Shown piece by piece: positions 23,637 through 37,566 of a stretch of 64,000 nt of DNA. The position numbers and the translations under genes were made by a program. The stretch lies in NCBI RefSeq assembly GCF_910591885.1, contig NW_025963551.1, positions 744,001 to 808,000 of the forward strand, in the 5' to 3' direction. The stretch's first letter is position 1; the number at the start of each line of letters is the position of its first letter. This DNA is from Bombus terrestris. Taxonomy: Eukaryota; Arthropoda; Insecta; Hymenoptera; Apidae. The notes beneath the pieces are model-generated. The model searched no databases. It was not told where the DNA came from and was given only the letters and a program-made list of their open reading frames with translations.

Positions 23637-26600
23637 CACAACCGATCCGACACGTTCGCAAATTTGAAGTTAGTCCCCTCCTTATCGGATAACGAAAGCA
23701 AGAGGGATTGGTTTTAGGTTAGGCTATAGTTATCGGGCGAGCACAGGGAGCGAGGGACGCGTAAGGGTGTGTCACAAACCAACGGTTTGTCACATAGGGT
23801 CATTGAAATATTCGCACCAGCCCCAGGAGCCGGAAGTCTTTATCGAATTGCGTACTGACAAAAGTTTACAGTATATCAATATTTGTACACAAATAGTAAT
23901 ATTTTCACATAGTACAGTTGCAACGTGAGGACCGAAATCGCTGACAAATTAAGGTAATAACAGGAAATATATGCACGGCACCAAAAGGTATATGTATAGC
24001 TTGGAAATTGTAATCGTTGCTCGCTCGCTCCGCTCGCTCGGAAGAATCTAGTCCAACCTCACAACCGATCCGACACGTTCGCAAATTTGAAAATAGTCGC
24101 CTCCTTATCGGATAACGAACGCAAGAGGGATTGGTTTTAGGTTAGGCTATAGTTATCGGGCGAGCACAGGGAGCGAGGGTCGCGTAAGGGTGTGTCACAA
24201 ACCAACGGTTTGTCACATAGGGTCATTGAAATATTCGCACCAGCCCCAGGAGCCGGAAGTCTTTATCGAATTGCCTACAGACAAAAGTTTACAGTATATC
24301 AATATTTGTACATAAATAGTAATAATTTCACACAGTACAGTGCAACGTGAGGTCCGAAATCGCTGACAAATTGAGGTAATGACAGGAAATATATGCAAGG
24401 CAATATAAGGTATATGTATAGCTTGGAAATTGTAATCGTTGCTCGCTCGCTCCGCTCGCTCGTAAGAATCTAGTCCAACCTCCCAACCGATCCGAGACGT
24501 TCGCAAATTTGAAATTAGTCCCCTCCTTATCGAATGGCGAACGTATGAGGTATTGGTTTTAGGTTAGGCTATAGTTTTCAAGCGAGCGCAGCGAGCGAGG
24601 GTCGCGTAAAGGTGTGTCACAAACCAACGGTTTGGCACTTAGGGACATTGAAATACTCGCACCAGCCCGAGGAGTCGGAAGCCTTTATCGCGTTGCCTAC
24701 TGACAAAAGTTTACAGTTTATCAATAGTTTTACATAAATAGTAATATTTCCACATAGTACGGTGCAACGAGAGGTCCGAAATCGCTGACAAATTGAGGTA
24801 ATAACAGGAAATATATGCAAGGCAATATAAGGTGTATGTATAGCTTGGAAATTGTAATCGTTGCTCGCTCGCTCCGCTCGCTCGTAAGAATCTAGTCCAA
24901 CCTCACAACCGATCCGACACGTTCGCAAATTTGAAGTTAGTCCCCTCCTTATCGGATAACGAAAGCAAGAGGGATTGGTTTTAGGTTAGGCTATAGTTAT
25001 CGGGCGAGCACAGGGAGCGAGGGACGCGTAAGGGTGTGTCACAAACCAACGGTTTGTCACATAGGGTCATTGAAATATTCGCACCAGCCCCAGGAGCCGG
25101 AAGTCTTTATCGAATTGCGTACTGACAAAAGTTTACAGTATATCAATATTTGTACATAAATAGTAATATTTTCACACAGTACAATGCAACGTGAGGTCCG
25201 AAATCGCTGACAAATTGAGGTAATAATAGGAAATATATGCAGGACAATATAAGATATATGTATAGCTTGGAAATTGTAATCGTTGCTCGCTCGCTCCGCT
25301 CGAACGTAAGAATCTAGTCCAACCTCACAACCGATCCGACACGTTCGCAAATTTGAAATTAGTCGCCTCCTTATCGGATAACGAACACAAGAGGGATTGG
25401 TTTTAGGTTAGGCTATAGTTATCGATCGGGCGGAGCGAGCGAGGGACGCATAAAGGTGTGTCACAAATCATCGGATTGGCACAAAGGGACATTGAAATAT
25501 TCGCACCTGCCCGAGGAGTAGGAAGTCTTTATCGAGTTGCCTACTGACAAAAGTTTACAGTTTATCAATATTTGTACATAAATAGTAATATTTTCACACA
25601 GTACAGTGCAACGTGAGGTCCGAAATCGCTGACAAATTGAGGTAATAACAGGAAATATATGCAAGGCAATATAAGGTATATGTATAGCTTGGAAATTGTA
25701 ATCGTTGCTCGCTCGCTCCGCTCGCCCGTAAGAATCTAGCCCAACCTCACAACCGATCCGACACGTTCGCAAATTTGAAATTAGTCGCCTCCTTATCGGA
25801 TAACGAACACAAGAAGGATTGGTTTTAGGTTAGGCTATAGTTATCGATCGGGCGCAGCGAGCGAGGGACGCATAAAGGTGTGTCACAAACCAACGGTTTG
25901 TCACATAGGGTCATTGAAATATTCGCACCAGCCCCAGGAGTCGGAAGTCTTTATCGAATTGCCTACAGACAATAGTTTACAGTATATCAATATTTGTACA
26001 TAAATAGTAATATTTCCACATAGTACGGTGCAACGTAAGGTCCGAAATCGCTGACAAATTGAGGTAATAACAGGAAATATATGCAAAGCAATATAAGGTA
26101 TATGTATAGCTGGGAAATTGTAATCGTTACACGCTCGCTCCGCTCGCACGTAAGAATCTAGTCCAACCTCACAACCGATCCGACACGTTCGCAAATTTGA
26201 AGTTAGTCCCCTCCTTATCGGATAACGAAAGCAAGAGGGATTGGTTTTAGGTTAGGCTATAGTTATCGATCGGGCGCAGCGAGCGAGGGACGCATAAAGG
26301 TGTGTCACAAACCAACGGTTTGTCACATAGGGTTATTGAAATATTCGCACCAGCCCCAGGAGTCGGAAGTCTTTATCGAATTGCCTACAGACAATAGTTT
26401 ACAGTATATCAATATTTGTACATAAATAGTAATATTTTCACACAGTACAGTGCAACGTGAGGTCCGAAATCGCTGACAAATTGAAGGTAATAACAGGAAA
26501 TATATGCAAGGCAATATAAGGTATATGTATAGCTTGGAAATTGTAATCGTTGCTCGCTCGCTCCGCTCGCTCGTAAGAATCTAGCCCAACCTCACAACCG

Positions 26601-27858
26601 ATCCGACACGTTCGCAAATTTGAAATTAGTCGCCTCCTTATCGGATAACGAACACAAGAGGGATTGGTTTTAGGTTAGGCTATAGTTATCGGGCGAGCAC
26701 AGGGAGCGAGGGACGCGTAAGGGTGTGTCACAAACCAACGGTTTGTCACATAGGGTCATTGAAATATTCGCACCAGCCCCAGGAGCCGGAAGTCTTTATC
26801 GAATTGCCTACAGACAATAGTTTACAGTGTATCAATATTTGTACATAAATAGTAATATTTTCACACAGTACAGTGCAACGTGAGGTCCGAAATCGCTGAC
26901 AAATTGAGGTAATAACAGGAAATATATGCAAGGCAATATAAGGTATATGTATAGCTTGGAAATTGTAATCGTTGCTCGCTCGCTCCGCTCGCTCGTAAGA
27001 ATCTAGCCCAACCTCACAACCGATCCGACACGTTCGCAAATTTGAAATTAGTCGCCTCCTTATCGGATAACGAACACAAGAGGGATTGGTTTTAGGTTAG
27101 GCTATAGTTATCGATCGGGCGCAGCGAGCGAGGGACGCATAAAGGTGTGTCACAAACCAACGGTTTGTCACATAGGGTCATTGAAATATTCGCACCAGCC
27201 CCAGGAGCCGGAAGTCTTTATCGAATTGCCTACAGACAATAGTTTACAGTATATCAATATTTGTACATAAATAGTAATATTTTCACACATTACAGTGCAA
27301 CGTGAGGTCCGAAATCGCTGACAAATTGAGGTAATAACAGGAAATATATGCAAGGCAATATAAGGTATATGTATAGCTTGGAAATTGTAATCGTTGCTCG
27401 CTCGCTCCGCTCGCTCGTAAGAATCTAGCCCAACCTCACAACCGATCCGACACGTTCGCAAATTTGAAATTAGTCGCCTCCTTATCGGATAACGAGCACA
27501 AGAGGGATTGGTTTTAGGTTAGGCTATAGTTATCGATCGGGCGCAGCGAGCGAGGGACGCATAAAGGTGTGTCACAAGCCAACGGTTTGTCACATAGGGT
27601 CATTGAAATATTCGCACCAGCCCCAGAAGCCGGAAGTCTTTATCGAATTGCCTACAGACAATAGTTTACAGTATATCAATATTTGTACATAAATAGTAAT
27701 ATTTTCACACAGTACAGTGCAACGTGAGGTCCGAAATCGCTGACAAATTGAGGTAATAACAGGAAATATATGCAAGGCAATATAAGGTATATGTATAGCT
27801 TGGAAATTGTAATCGTTGCTCGCTCGCTCCGCCCGCTCGTAAGAATCTAGCCCAACCT
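23637..27858. repeat. 10-monomer HOR of 4222 bp, copy 2 (monomers 57-66)
   Basis: Monomers 57-64 repeat 47-54 with only scattered changes: AAATACTCGC at 24482, and GCAAAGCAAT with TTACACGCTCG at 25748. After that the register shifts by one monomer. GAGCACAAG, unique to 22793 in copy 1, recurs at 27437 rather than 27015, an offset of 4644 bp. The copy at 27015, with CACATTACAGTG, is therefore an extra monomer in copy 2. Copy 27437 also has ACAAGCCAACGG and CCAGAAGCC. Confidence 0.88.
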
Positions 27859-30390
27859 CACAACCGATCCGACACGTTCGCAAATTTCAAATTAGTCGCC
27901 TCCTTATCGGATAACGAACGCAAGAGGGATTGGTTTTAGGTTAGGCTATAGTTACCGGGCGAGCACAGGGAGCGAGGGACGCGTAAGGGTGTGTCACAAA
28001 CCAACGGTTTGTCACATAGGGTCATTGACATATTCGCACCAGCCCCAGGAGCCGGATGTCTTTATCGAATTGCCTACAGACAAAAGTTTACAGTATATCA
28101 ATATTTGTACATAAATAGTAATATTTTCACACAGTACAGTGCAACGTGAGGTCCGAAATCGCTGCCAAATTGAGGTAATAACAGGAAATATATGCAAGGC
28201 AATATAAGGTGTATGTATAGCTTGGAAATTGTAATCGTTGCTCGCTCGCTCCGCTCGCTCGTAAGAATCTAGTCCAACCTCACAACCGATCCGACACGTT
28301 CGCAAATTTGAAGTTAGTCCCCTCCTTATCGGATAACGAAAGCAAGAGGGATTGGTTTTAGGTTAGGCTATAGTTATCGGGCGAGCACAGGGAGCGAGGG
28401 ACGCGTAAGGGTGTGTCACAAACCAACGGTTTGTCACATAGGGTCATTGAAATATTCGCACCAGCCCCAGGAGCCGGAAGTCTTTATCGAATTGCGTACT
28501 GACAAAAGTTTACAGTATATCAATATTTGTACATAAATAGTAATATTTTCACACAGTACAATGCAACGTGAGGTCCGAAATCGCTGACAAATTGAGGTAA
28601 TAATAGGAAATATATGCAGGACAATATAAGATATATGTATAGCTTGGAAATTGTAATCGTTGCTCGCTCGCTCCGCTCGAACGTAAGAATCTAGTCCAAC
28701 CTCACAACCGATCCGACACGTTCGCAAATTTGAAATTAGTCGCCTCCTTATCGGATAACGAACACAAGAGGGATTGGTTTTAGGTTAGGCTATAGTTATC
28801 GATCGGGCGCAGCGAGCGAGGGACGCATAAAGGTGTGTCACAAACCAACGGTTTGTCACATAGGGTCATTGAAATATTCGCACCAGCCCCAGGAGTCGGA
28901 AGTCTTTATCGAATTGCCTACAGACAATAGTTTACAGTATATCAATATTTGTACATAAATAGTAATATTTTCACACAGTACAGTGCAACGTGAGGTCCGA
29001 AATCGCTGACAAATTGAGGTAATAACAGGAAATATATGCAAGGCAATATAAGGTATATGTATAGCTTGGAAATTGTAATCGTTGCTCGCTCGCTCCGCTC
29101 GCTCGTAAGAATCTAGCCCAACCTCACAACCGATCCGACACGTTCGCAAATTTGAAATTAGTCGCCTCCTTATCGGATAACGAACACAAGAGGGATTGGT
29201 TTTAGGTTAGGCTATAGTTATCGATCGGGCGCAGCGAGCGAGGGACGCATAAAGGTGTGTCACAAACCAACGGTTTGTCACATAGGGTCATTGAAATATT
29301 CGCACCAGCCCCAGGAGCCGGAAGTCTTTATCGAATTGCCTACAGACAATAGTTTACAGTATATCAATATTTGTACATAAATAGTAATATTTTCACACAG
29401 TACAGTGCAACGTGAGGTCCGAAATCGCTGACAAATTGAGGTAATAACAGGAAATATATGCAAGGCAATATAAGGTATATGTATAGCTTGGAAATTGTAA
29501 TCGTTGCTCGCTCGCTCCGCCCGCTCGTAAGAATCTAGCCCAACCTCACAACCGATCCGACACGTTCGCAAATTTCAAATTAGTCGCCTCCTTATCGGAT
29601 AACGAACGCAAGAGGGATTGGTTTTAGGTTAGGCTATAGTTATCGGGCGAGCACAGGGAGCGAGGGACGCGTAAGGGTGTGTCACAAACCAACGGTTTGT
29701 CACATAGGGTCATTGAAATATTCGCACCAGCCCCAGGAGTCGGAAGTCTTTATCGAATTGCCTACAGACAATAGTTTACAGTATATCAATATTTGTACAT
29801 AAATAGTAATATTTTCACACAGTACAGTGCAACGTGAGGTCCGAAATCGCTGACAAATTGAGGTAATAACAGGAAATATATGCAAGGCAATATAAGGTAT
29901 ATGTATAGCTTGGAAATTGTAATCGTTGCTCGCTCGCTCCGCTCGCTCGTAAGAATCTAGCCCAACCTCACAACCGATCCGACACGTTCGCAAATTTGAA
30001 ATTAGTCGCCTCCTTATCGGATAACGAACACAAGAAGGATTGGTTTTAGGTTAGGCTATAGTTATCGATCGGGCGCAGCGAGCGAGGGGCGCATAAAGGT
30101 GTGTCACAAACCAACGGTTTGTCACATAGGGTCATTGAAATATTCGCACCAGCCCCAGGAGCCGGAAGTCTTTATCGAATTGCCTACAGACAATAGTTTA
30201 CAGTATATCAATATTTGTACATAAATAGTAATATTTTCACACAGTACAGTGCAACGTGAGGTCCGAAATCGCTGACAAATTGAGGTAATAACAGGAAATA
30301 TATGCAAGGCAATATAAGGTATATGTATAGCTTGGAAATTGTAATCGTTGCTCGCTCGCTCCGCCCGCTCGTAAGAATCTAGCCCAACCT
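27859..30390. repeat. Mixed segment between HORs (monomers 67-72)
   Basis: Copies at 27859 and 28281 are the GACATATTCGC plus GCGTACTGAC pair also found at 6754-7597 and 8442-9285. The one at 28281 has the TACAATGCAAC right half. Then follow class A with AGGAGTCGG (28703), A ending CGCCCGCTCG (29125), B with AGGAGTCGG (29547, an A-type right-half marker on a B left half) and A with GAAGGATTGG and GAGGGGCGC (29969). No internal HOR is visible. Confidence 0.75.
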
Positions 30391-31657
30391 CACAACCGAT
30401 CCGACACGTTCGCAAATTTCAAATTAGTCGCCTCCTTATCGGATAACGAACGCAAGAGGGATTGGTTTTAGGTTAGGCTATAGTTATCGGGCGAGCACAG
30501 GGAGCGAGGGACGCGTAAGGGTGTGTCACAAACCAACGGTTTGTCACATAGGGTCATTGAAATATTCGCACCAGCCCCAGGAGCCGGAAGTCTTTATCGA
30601 ATTGCCTACAGACAATAGTTTACAGTGTATCAATATTTGTACATAAATAGTAATATTTTCACACAGTACAATGCAACGTGAGGTCCGAAATCGCTGACAA
30701 ATTGAGGTAATAATAGGAAATATATGCAGGACAATATAAGATATATGTATAGCTTGGAAATTGTAATCGTTGATCGCTCGCTCCCCTCGCTCGTAAGAAT
30801 CTAGTGCAACCTCACAACCGATCCGAGACGTTCGCAAATTTGAAATTAGTCGCCTCCTTATCGGATAACGAACACAAGAGGGATTGGTTTTAGGTTAGGC
30901 TATAGTTATCGATCGGGCGCAGCGAGCGAGGGACGCATAAAGGTGTGTCACAAATCATCGGATTGGCACAAAGGGACATTGAAATATTCGCACCTGCCCG
31001 AGGAGTAGGAAGTCTTTATCGAGTTGCCTACTGACAAAAGTTTACAGTTTATCAATAGTTTTACATAAATAGTAATATTTCCACATAGTACAGTTGCAGC
31101 GTGAGGTCCGAAATCGCTGACAAATTAAGGTAATAACAGGAAATATATGCACGGCACCATAAGGTATATGTATAGCTTGGAAATTGTAATCGTTGCTCGC
31201 TCGCTCCGCTCGAACGTAAGAATCTAGTCCAACCTCACAACCGATCCGACACGTTCGCAAATTTGAAATTAGTCGCCTCCTTATCGGATAACGAACACAA
31301 GAGGGATTGGTTTTAGGTTAGGCTATAGTTATCGATCGGGCGCAGCGAGCGAGGGACGCATAAAGGTGTGTCACAAACCAACGGTTTGTCACATAGGGTC
31401 ATTGAAATATTCGCACCAGCCCCAGGAGTCGGAAGTCTTTATCGAATTGCCTACAGACAATAGTTTACAGTATATCAATATTTGTACATAAATAGTAATA
31501 TTTTCACACAGTACAGTGCAACGTGAGGTCCGAAATCGCTGACAAATTGAGGTAATAACAGGAAATATATGCAAGGCAATATAAGGTATATGTATAGCTT
31601 GGAAATTGTAATCGTTGCTCGCTCGCTCCGCTCGCTCGTAAGAATCTAGCCCAACCT
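30391..31657. repeat. Diverged cassette, copy 2 (monomers 73-75)
   Basis: Same series as at 9708: B left half with a TACAATGCAAC and TTGATCGCTCG right half (30391), A with AATCATCGGATTGG and an inserted T (30813, reading GTTGCAGCG), then A with AGGAGTCGG (31236). CCGAGACG at the end of the first monomer and GCAGCG in the second are private to this copy. It lies 5909 bp from the next copy at 36300, 14 monomers plus one inserted base. Confidence 0.83.
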
Positions 31658-34600
31658 CACAACCGATCCGACACGTTCGCAAATTTGAAATTAGTCGCCT
31701 CCTTATCGGATAACGAACACAAGAAGGATTGGTTTTAGGTTAGGCTATAGTTATCGATCGGGCGCAGCGAGCGAGGGACGCATAAAGGTGTGTCACAAAC
31801 CAACGGTTTGTCACATAGGGTCATTGAAATATTCGCACCAGCCCCAGGAGTCGGAAGTCTTTATCGAATTGCCTACAGACAATAGTTTACAGTATATCAA
31901 TATTTGTACATAAATAGTAATATTTTCACACAGTACAGTGCAACGTGAGGTCCGAAATCGCTGACAAATTGAGGTAATAACAGGAAATATATGCAAGGCA
32001 ATATAAGGTATATGTATAGCTTGGAAATTGTAATCGTTGCTCGCTCGCTCCGCTCGCCCGTAAGAATCTAGCCCAACCTCACAACCGATCCGACACGTTC
32101 GCAAATTTGAAATTAGTCGCCTCCTTATCGGATAACGAACACAAGAAGGATTGGTTTTAGGTTAGGCTATAGTTATCGATCGGGCGCAGCGAGCGAGGGA
32201 CGCATAAATGTGTGTCACAAACCAACGGTTTGTCACATAGGGTCATTGAAATATTCGCACCAGCCCCAGGAGCCGGAAGTCTTTATCGAATTGCCTACAG
32301 ACAATAGTTTACAGTATATCAATATTTGTACATAAATAGTAATATTTTCACACAGTACAGTGCAACGTGAGGTCCGAAATCGCTGACAAATTGAGGTAAT
32401 AACAGGAAATATATGCAAGGCAATATAAGGTATATGTATAGCTTGGAAATTGTAATCGTTGCTCGCTCGCTCCGCCCGCTCGTAAGAATCTAGCCCAACC
32501 TCACAACCGATCCGACACGTTCGCAAATTTCAAATTAGTCGCCTCCTTATCGGATAACGAACGCAAGAGGGATTGGTTTTAGGTTAGGCTATAGTTATCG
32601 GGCGAGCACAGGGAGCGAGGGACGCGTAAGGGTGTGTCACAAACCAACGGTTTGTCACATAGGGTCATTGAAATATTCGCACCAGCCCCAGGAGCCGGAA
32701 GTCTTTATCGAATTGCCTACAGAGAATAGTTTACAGTGTATCAATATTTGTACATAAATAGTAATATTTTCACACAGTACAGTGCAACGTGAGGTCCGAA
32801 ATCGCTGACAAATTGAGGTAATAACAGGAAATATATGCAAGGCAATATAAGGTATATGTATAGCTTGGAAATTGTAATCGTTGCTCGCTCGCTCCGCTCG
32901 CTCGTAAGAATCTAGCCCAACCTCACAACCGATCCGACACGTTCGCAAATTTCAAATTAGTCGCCTCCTTATCGGATAACGAACGCAAGAGGGATTGGTT
33001 TTAGGTTAGGCTATAGTTATCGGGCGAGCACAGGGAGCGAGGGACGCGTAAGGGTGTGTCACAAACCAACGGTTTGTCACATAGGGTCATTGAAATATTC
33101 GCACCAGCCCCAGGAGCCGGAAGTCTTTATCGAATTGCCTACAGACAATAGTTTACAGTATATCAATATTTGTACATAAATAGTAATATTTTCACACAGT
33201 ACAGTGCAACGTGAGGTCCGAAATCGCTGACAAATTGAGGTAATAACAGGAAATATATGCAAGGCAATATAAGGTATATGTATAGCTTGGAAATTGTAAT
33301 CGTTGCTCGCTCGCTCCGCTCGCTCGTAAGAATCTAGCCCAACCTCACAACCGATCCGACACGTTCGCAAATTTGAAATTAGTCGCCTCCTTATCGGATA
33401 ACGAACACAAGAGGGATTGGTTTTAGGTTAGGCTATAGTTATCGATCGGGCGCAGCGAGCGAGGGACGCATAAAGGTGTGTCACAAACCAACGGTTTGTC
33501 ACATAGGGTCATTGAAATATTCGCACCAGCCCCAGGAGCCGGAAGTCTTTATCGAATTGCCTACAGACAATAGTTTACAGTATATCAATATTTGTACATA
33601 AATAGTAATATTTTCACACAGTACAGTGCAACGTGAGGTCCGAAATCGCTGACAAATTGACGTAATAACAGGAAATATATGCAAGGCAATATAAGGTATA
33701 TGTATAGCTTGGAAATTGTAATCGTTGCTCGCTCGCTCCGCCCGCTCGTAAGAATCTAGCCCAACCTCACAACCGATCCGACACGTTCGCAAATTTGAAA
33801 TTTGTCCCCTCCTTATCGAATGGCGAACGTAAGAGGTATTGGTTTTAGGTTAGGCTATAGTTATCGGGCGAGCACAGGGAGTGAGGGACGCGTAAGGGTG
33901 TGTCACAAACCAACGGTTTGTCACATAGGGTCATTGAAATATTCGCACCAGCCCCAGGAGCCGGAAGTCTTTATCGAATTGCCTACAGACAAAAGTTTAC
34001 AGTATATCAATATTTGTACATAAATAGTAATATTTTCACACAGTACAGTGCAACGTGAGGTCCGAAATCGCTGACAAATTGAGGTAATAACAGGAAATAT
34101 ATGCAAGGCAATATAAGGTATATGTATAGCTTGGAAATTGTAATCGTTGCTCGCTCGCTCCGCCCGCTCGTAAGAATCTAGCCCAACCTCACAACCGATC
34201 CGACACGTTCGCAAATTTCAAATTAGTCGCCTCCTTATCGGATAACGAACGCAAGAGGGATTGGTTTTAGGTTAGGCTATAGTTATCGGGCGAGCACAGG
34301 GAGCGAGGGACGCGTAAGGGTGTGTCACAAACCAACGGTTTGTCACATAGGGTCATTGAAATATTCGCACCAGCCCCAGGAGCCGGAAGTCTTTATCGAA
34401 TTGCCTACAGACAATAGTTTACAGTGTATCAATATTTGTACATAAATAGTAATATTTTCACACAGTACAGTGCAACGTGAGGTCCGAAATCGCTGACAAA
34501 TTGAGGTAATAACAGGAAATATATGCAAGGCAATATAAGGTATATGTATAGCTTGGAAATTGTAATCGTTGCTCGCTCGCTCCGCTCGCTCGTAAGAATC

Positions 34601-36299
34601 TAGCCCAACCTCACAACCGATCCGACACGTTCGCAAATTTCAAATTAGTCGCCTCCTTATCGGATAACGAACGCAAGAGGGATTGGTTTTAGGTTAGGCT
34701 ATAGTTATCGGGCGAGCACAGGGAGCGAGGGACGCGTAAGGGTGTGTCACAAACCAACGGTTTGCCACATAGGGTCATTGACATATTCGCACCAGCCCCA
34801 GGAGCCGGAAGTCTTTATCGAATTGCCTACAGACAAAAGTTTACAGTATATCAATATTTGTACATAAATAGTAATATTTTCACACAGTACAGTGCAACGT
34901 GAGGTCCGAAATCGCTGACAAATTGAGGTAATAACAGGAAATATATGCAAGGCAATATAAGGTATATGTATAGCTTGGAAATTGTAATCGTTGCTCGCTC
35001 GCCCCGCTCGCTCGTAAGAATCTAGTCCAACCTCACAACCGATCCGTCACGTTCGCAAATTTGAAATTAGTCGCCTCCTTATCGGATAACGAACACAAGA
35101 GGGATTGGTTTTAGGTTAGGCTATAGTTATCGATCGGGCGCAGCGAGCGAGGGACGCATAAAGGTGTGTCACAAACCAACGGTTTGTCACATAGGGTCAT
35201 TGAAATATTCGCACCAGCCCCAGGAGCCGGAAGTCTTTATCGAATTGCCTACAGACAATAGTTTACAGTATATCAATATTTGTACATAAATAGTAATATT
35301 TTCACACAGTACAGTGCAACGTGAGGTCCGAAATCGCTGACAAATTGAGGTAATAACAGGAAATATATGCACGGCACCATAAGGTATATGTATAGCTTGG
35401 AAATAGTTATCGTTGCTCGCTCGCTCCGCTCGCTCGTAAGAATCTAGTCCAACCTCACAACCGATCCGACACGTTCGCAAATTTGAAATTAGTCGCCTCC
35501 TTATCGGATATCGAACGCAAGAGGGATTGGTTTTAGGTTAGGCTATAGTTATCGAGCGAGCGCAGCGAGCGAGGGACGCATAAAGGTGTGTCACGAACCA
35601 ACGGTTTGTCACATAGGGACATTGAAATATTCGCACCAGCCCGAGGAGTCGGAAGTCTTTATCGCGTTGCCTACTGACAAAAGTTTACAGTTTATCAATA
35701 GTTTTACATAAATAGTAATATTTCCACATAGTACGGTGCAACGTAAGGTCCGAAATCGCTGACAAATTGAGGTAATAACAGGAAATATATGCAAGGCAAT
35801 ATAAGGTATATGTATAGCTTGGAAATTGTAATCGTTGCTCGCTCGCTCCGCTCGCTCGTAAGAATCTAGTCCAACCTCACAACCGATCCGACACGTTCGC
35901 AAATTTGAAGTTAGTCCCCTCCTTATCGGATAACGAAAGCAAGAGGGATTGGTTTTAGGTTAGGCTATAGATATCGGGCGAGCACAGGGAGCGAGGGACG
36001 CCGAAGGGTGTGTCACAAACCAACGGTTTGTCACATAGGGTCATTGAAATATTCGCACCAGCCCCAGGAGCCGGAAGTCTTTATCGAATTGCCTACAGAC
36101 AATAGTTTACAGTATATCAATATTTGTACATAAATAGTAATATTTTCACACAGTACAGTGCAACGTGAGGTCCGAAATCGCTGACAAATTGAGGTAATAA
36201 CAGGAAATATATGCAAGGCAATATAAGGTATATGTATAGCTTGGAAATTGTAATCGTTGCTCGCTCGCTCCGCCCGCTCGTAAGAATCTAGCCCAACCT
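31658..36299. repeat. Mixed A/B segment paralleling 16.5-19.4 kb (monomers 76-86)
   Basis: Copies at 31658 and 32080 are class A with GAAGGATTGG. Those at 32502 and 32924 are class B. That at 33346 is class A with TTGACGTAAT. That at 33768 is a C-to-B chimera with GGGAGTGAGGG. Copies at 34190 and 34612 are B, the second with TTTGCCACATAGG and GACATATTCGC. That at 35034 is A with AAATAGTTATCG. That at 35456 has GGATATCGAACG with a C-like right half, matching 18993. That at 35878 is D with TATAGATATCGGG and GACGCCGAAGGG. The stretch 33346-35877 corresponds to 17305-19414 plus one monomer. Confidence 0.78.
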
Positions 36300-37566
36300 C
36301 ACAACCGATCCGACACGTTCGCAAATTTCAAATTAGTCGCCTCCTTATCGGATAACGAACGCAAGAGGGATTGGTTTTAGGTTAGGCTATAGTTATCGGG
36401 CGAGCACAGGGAGCGAGGGACGCGTAAGGGTGTGTCACAAACCAACGGTTTGTCACATAGGGTCATTGAAATATTCGCACCAGCCCCAGGAGCCGGAAGT
36501 CTTTATCGAATTGCCTACAGACAATAGTTTACAGTGTATCAATATTTGTACATAAATAGTAATATTTTCACACAGTACAATGCAACGTGAGGTCCGAAAT
36601 CGCTGACAAATTGAGGTAATAATAGGAAATATATGCAGGACAATATAAGATATATGTATAGCTTGGAAATTGTAATCGTTGATCGCTCGCTCCCCTCGCT
36701 CGTAAGAATCTAGTGCAACCTCACAACCGATCCGACACGTTCGCAAATTTGAAATTAGTCGCCTCCTTATCGGATAACGAACACAAGAGGGATTGGTTTT
36801 AGGTTAGGCTATAGTTATCGATCGGGCGCAGCGAGCGAGGGACGCATAAAGGTGTGTCACAAATCATCGGATTGGCACAAAGGGACATTGAAATATTCGC
36901 ACCTGCCCGAGGAGTAGGAAGTCTTTATCGAGTTGCCTACTGACAAAAGTTTACAGTTTATCAATAGTTTTACATAAATAGTAATATTTCCACATAGTAC
37001 AGTTGCAACGTGAAGTCCGAAATCGCTGACAAATTAAGGTAATAACAGGAAATATATGCACGGCACCATAAGGTATATGTATAGCTTGGAAATTGTAATC
37101 GTTGCTCGCTCGCTCCGCTCGAAAGTAAGAATCTAGTCCAACCTCACAACCGATCCGACACGTTCGCAAATTTGAAATTAGTCGCCTCCTTATCGGATAA
37201 CGAACACAAGAGGGATTGGTTTTAGGTTAGGCTATAGTTATCGATCGGGCGCAGCGAGCGAGGGACGCATAAAGGTGTGTCACAAACCAACGGTTTGTCA
37301 CATAGGGTCATTGAAATATTCGCACCAGCCCCAGGAGTCGGAAGTCTTTATCGAATTGCCTACAGACAATAGTTTACAGTATATCAATATTTGTACATAA
37401 ATAGTAATATTTTCACACAGTACAGTGCAACGTGAGGTCCGAAATCGCTGACAAATTGAGGTAATAACAGGAAATATATGCAAGGCAATATAAGGTATAT
37501 GTATAGCTTGGAAATTGTAATCGTTGCTCGCTCGCTCCGCCCGCTCGTAAGAATCTAGTCCAACCT
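36300..37566. repeat. Diverged cassette, copy 3 (monomers 87-89)
   Basis: Third copy of the TACAATGCAAC, then AATCATCGGATTGG with inserted T, then AGGAGTCGG series. It shares GCAACGTGAAGTCC with the copies at 42633 and 46856, where the copies at 10130 and 30813 have GTGAGGTCC. This makes copies 3 to 5 a closer group. A private CTCGAAAGTAAG lies at the end of the second monomer. The distance to the next copy is 5911 bp. Confidence 0.83.
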
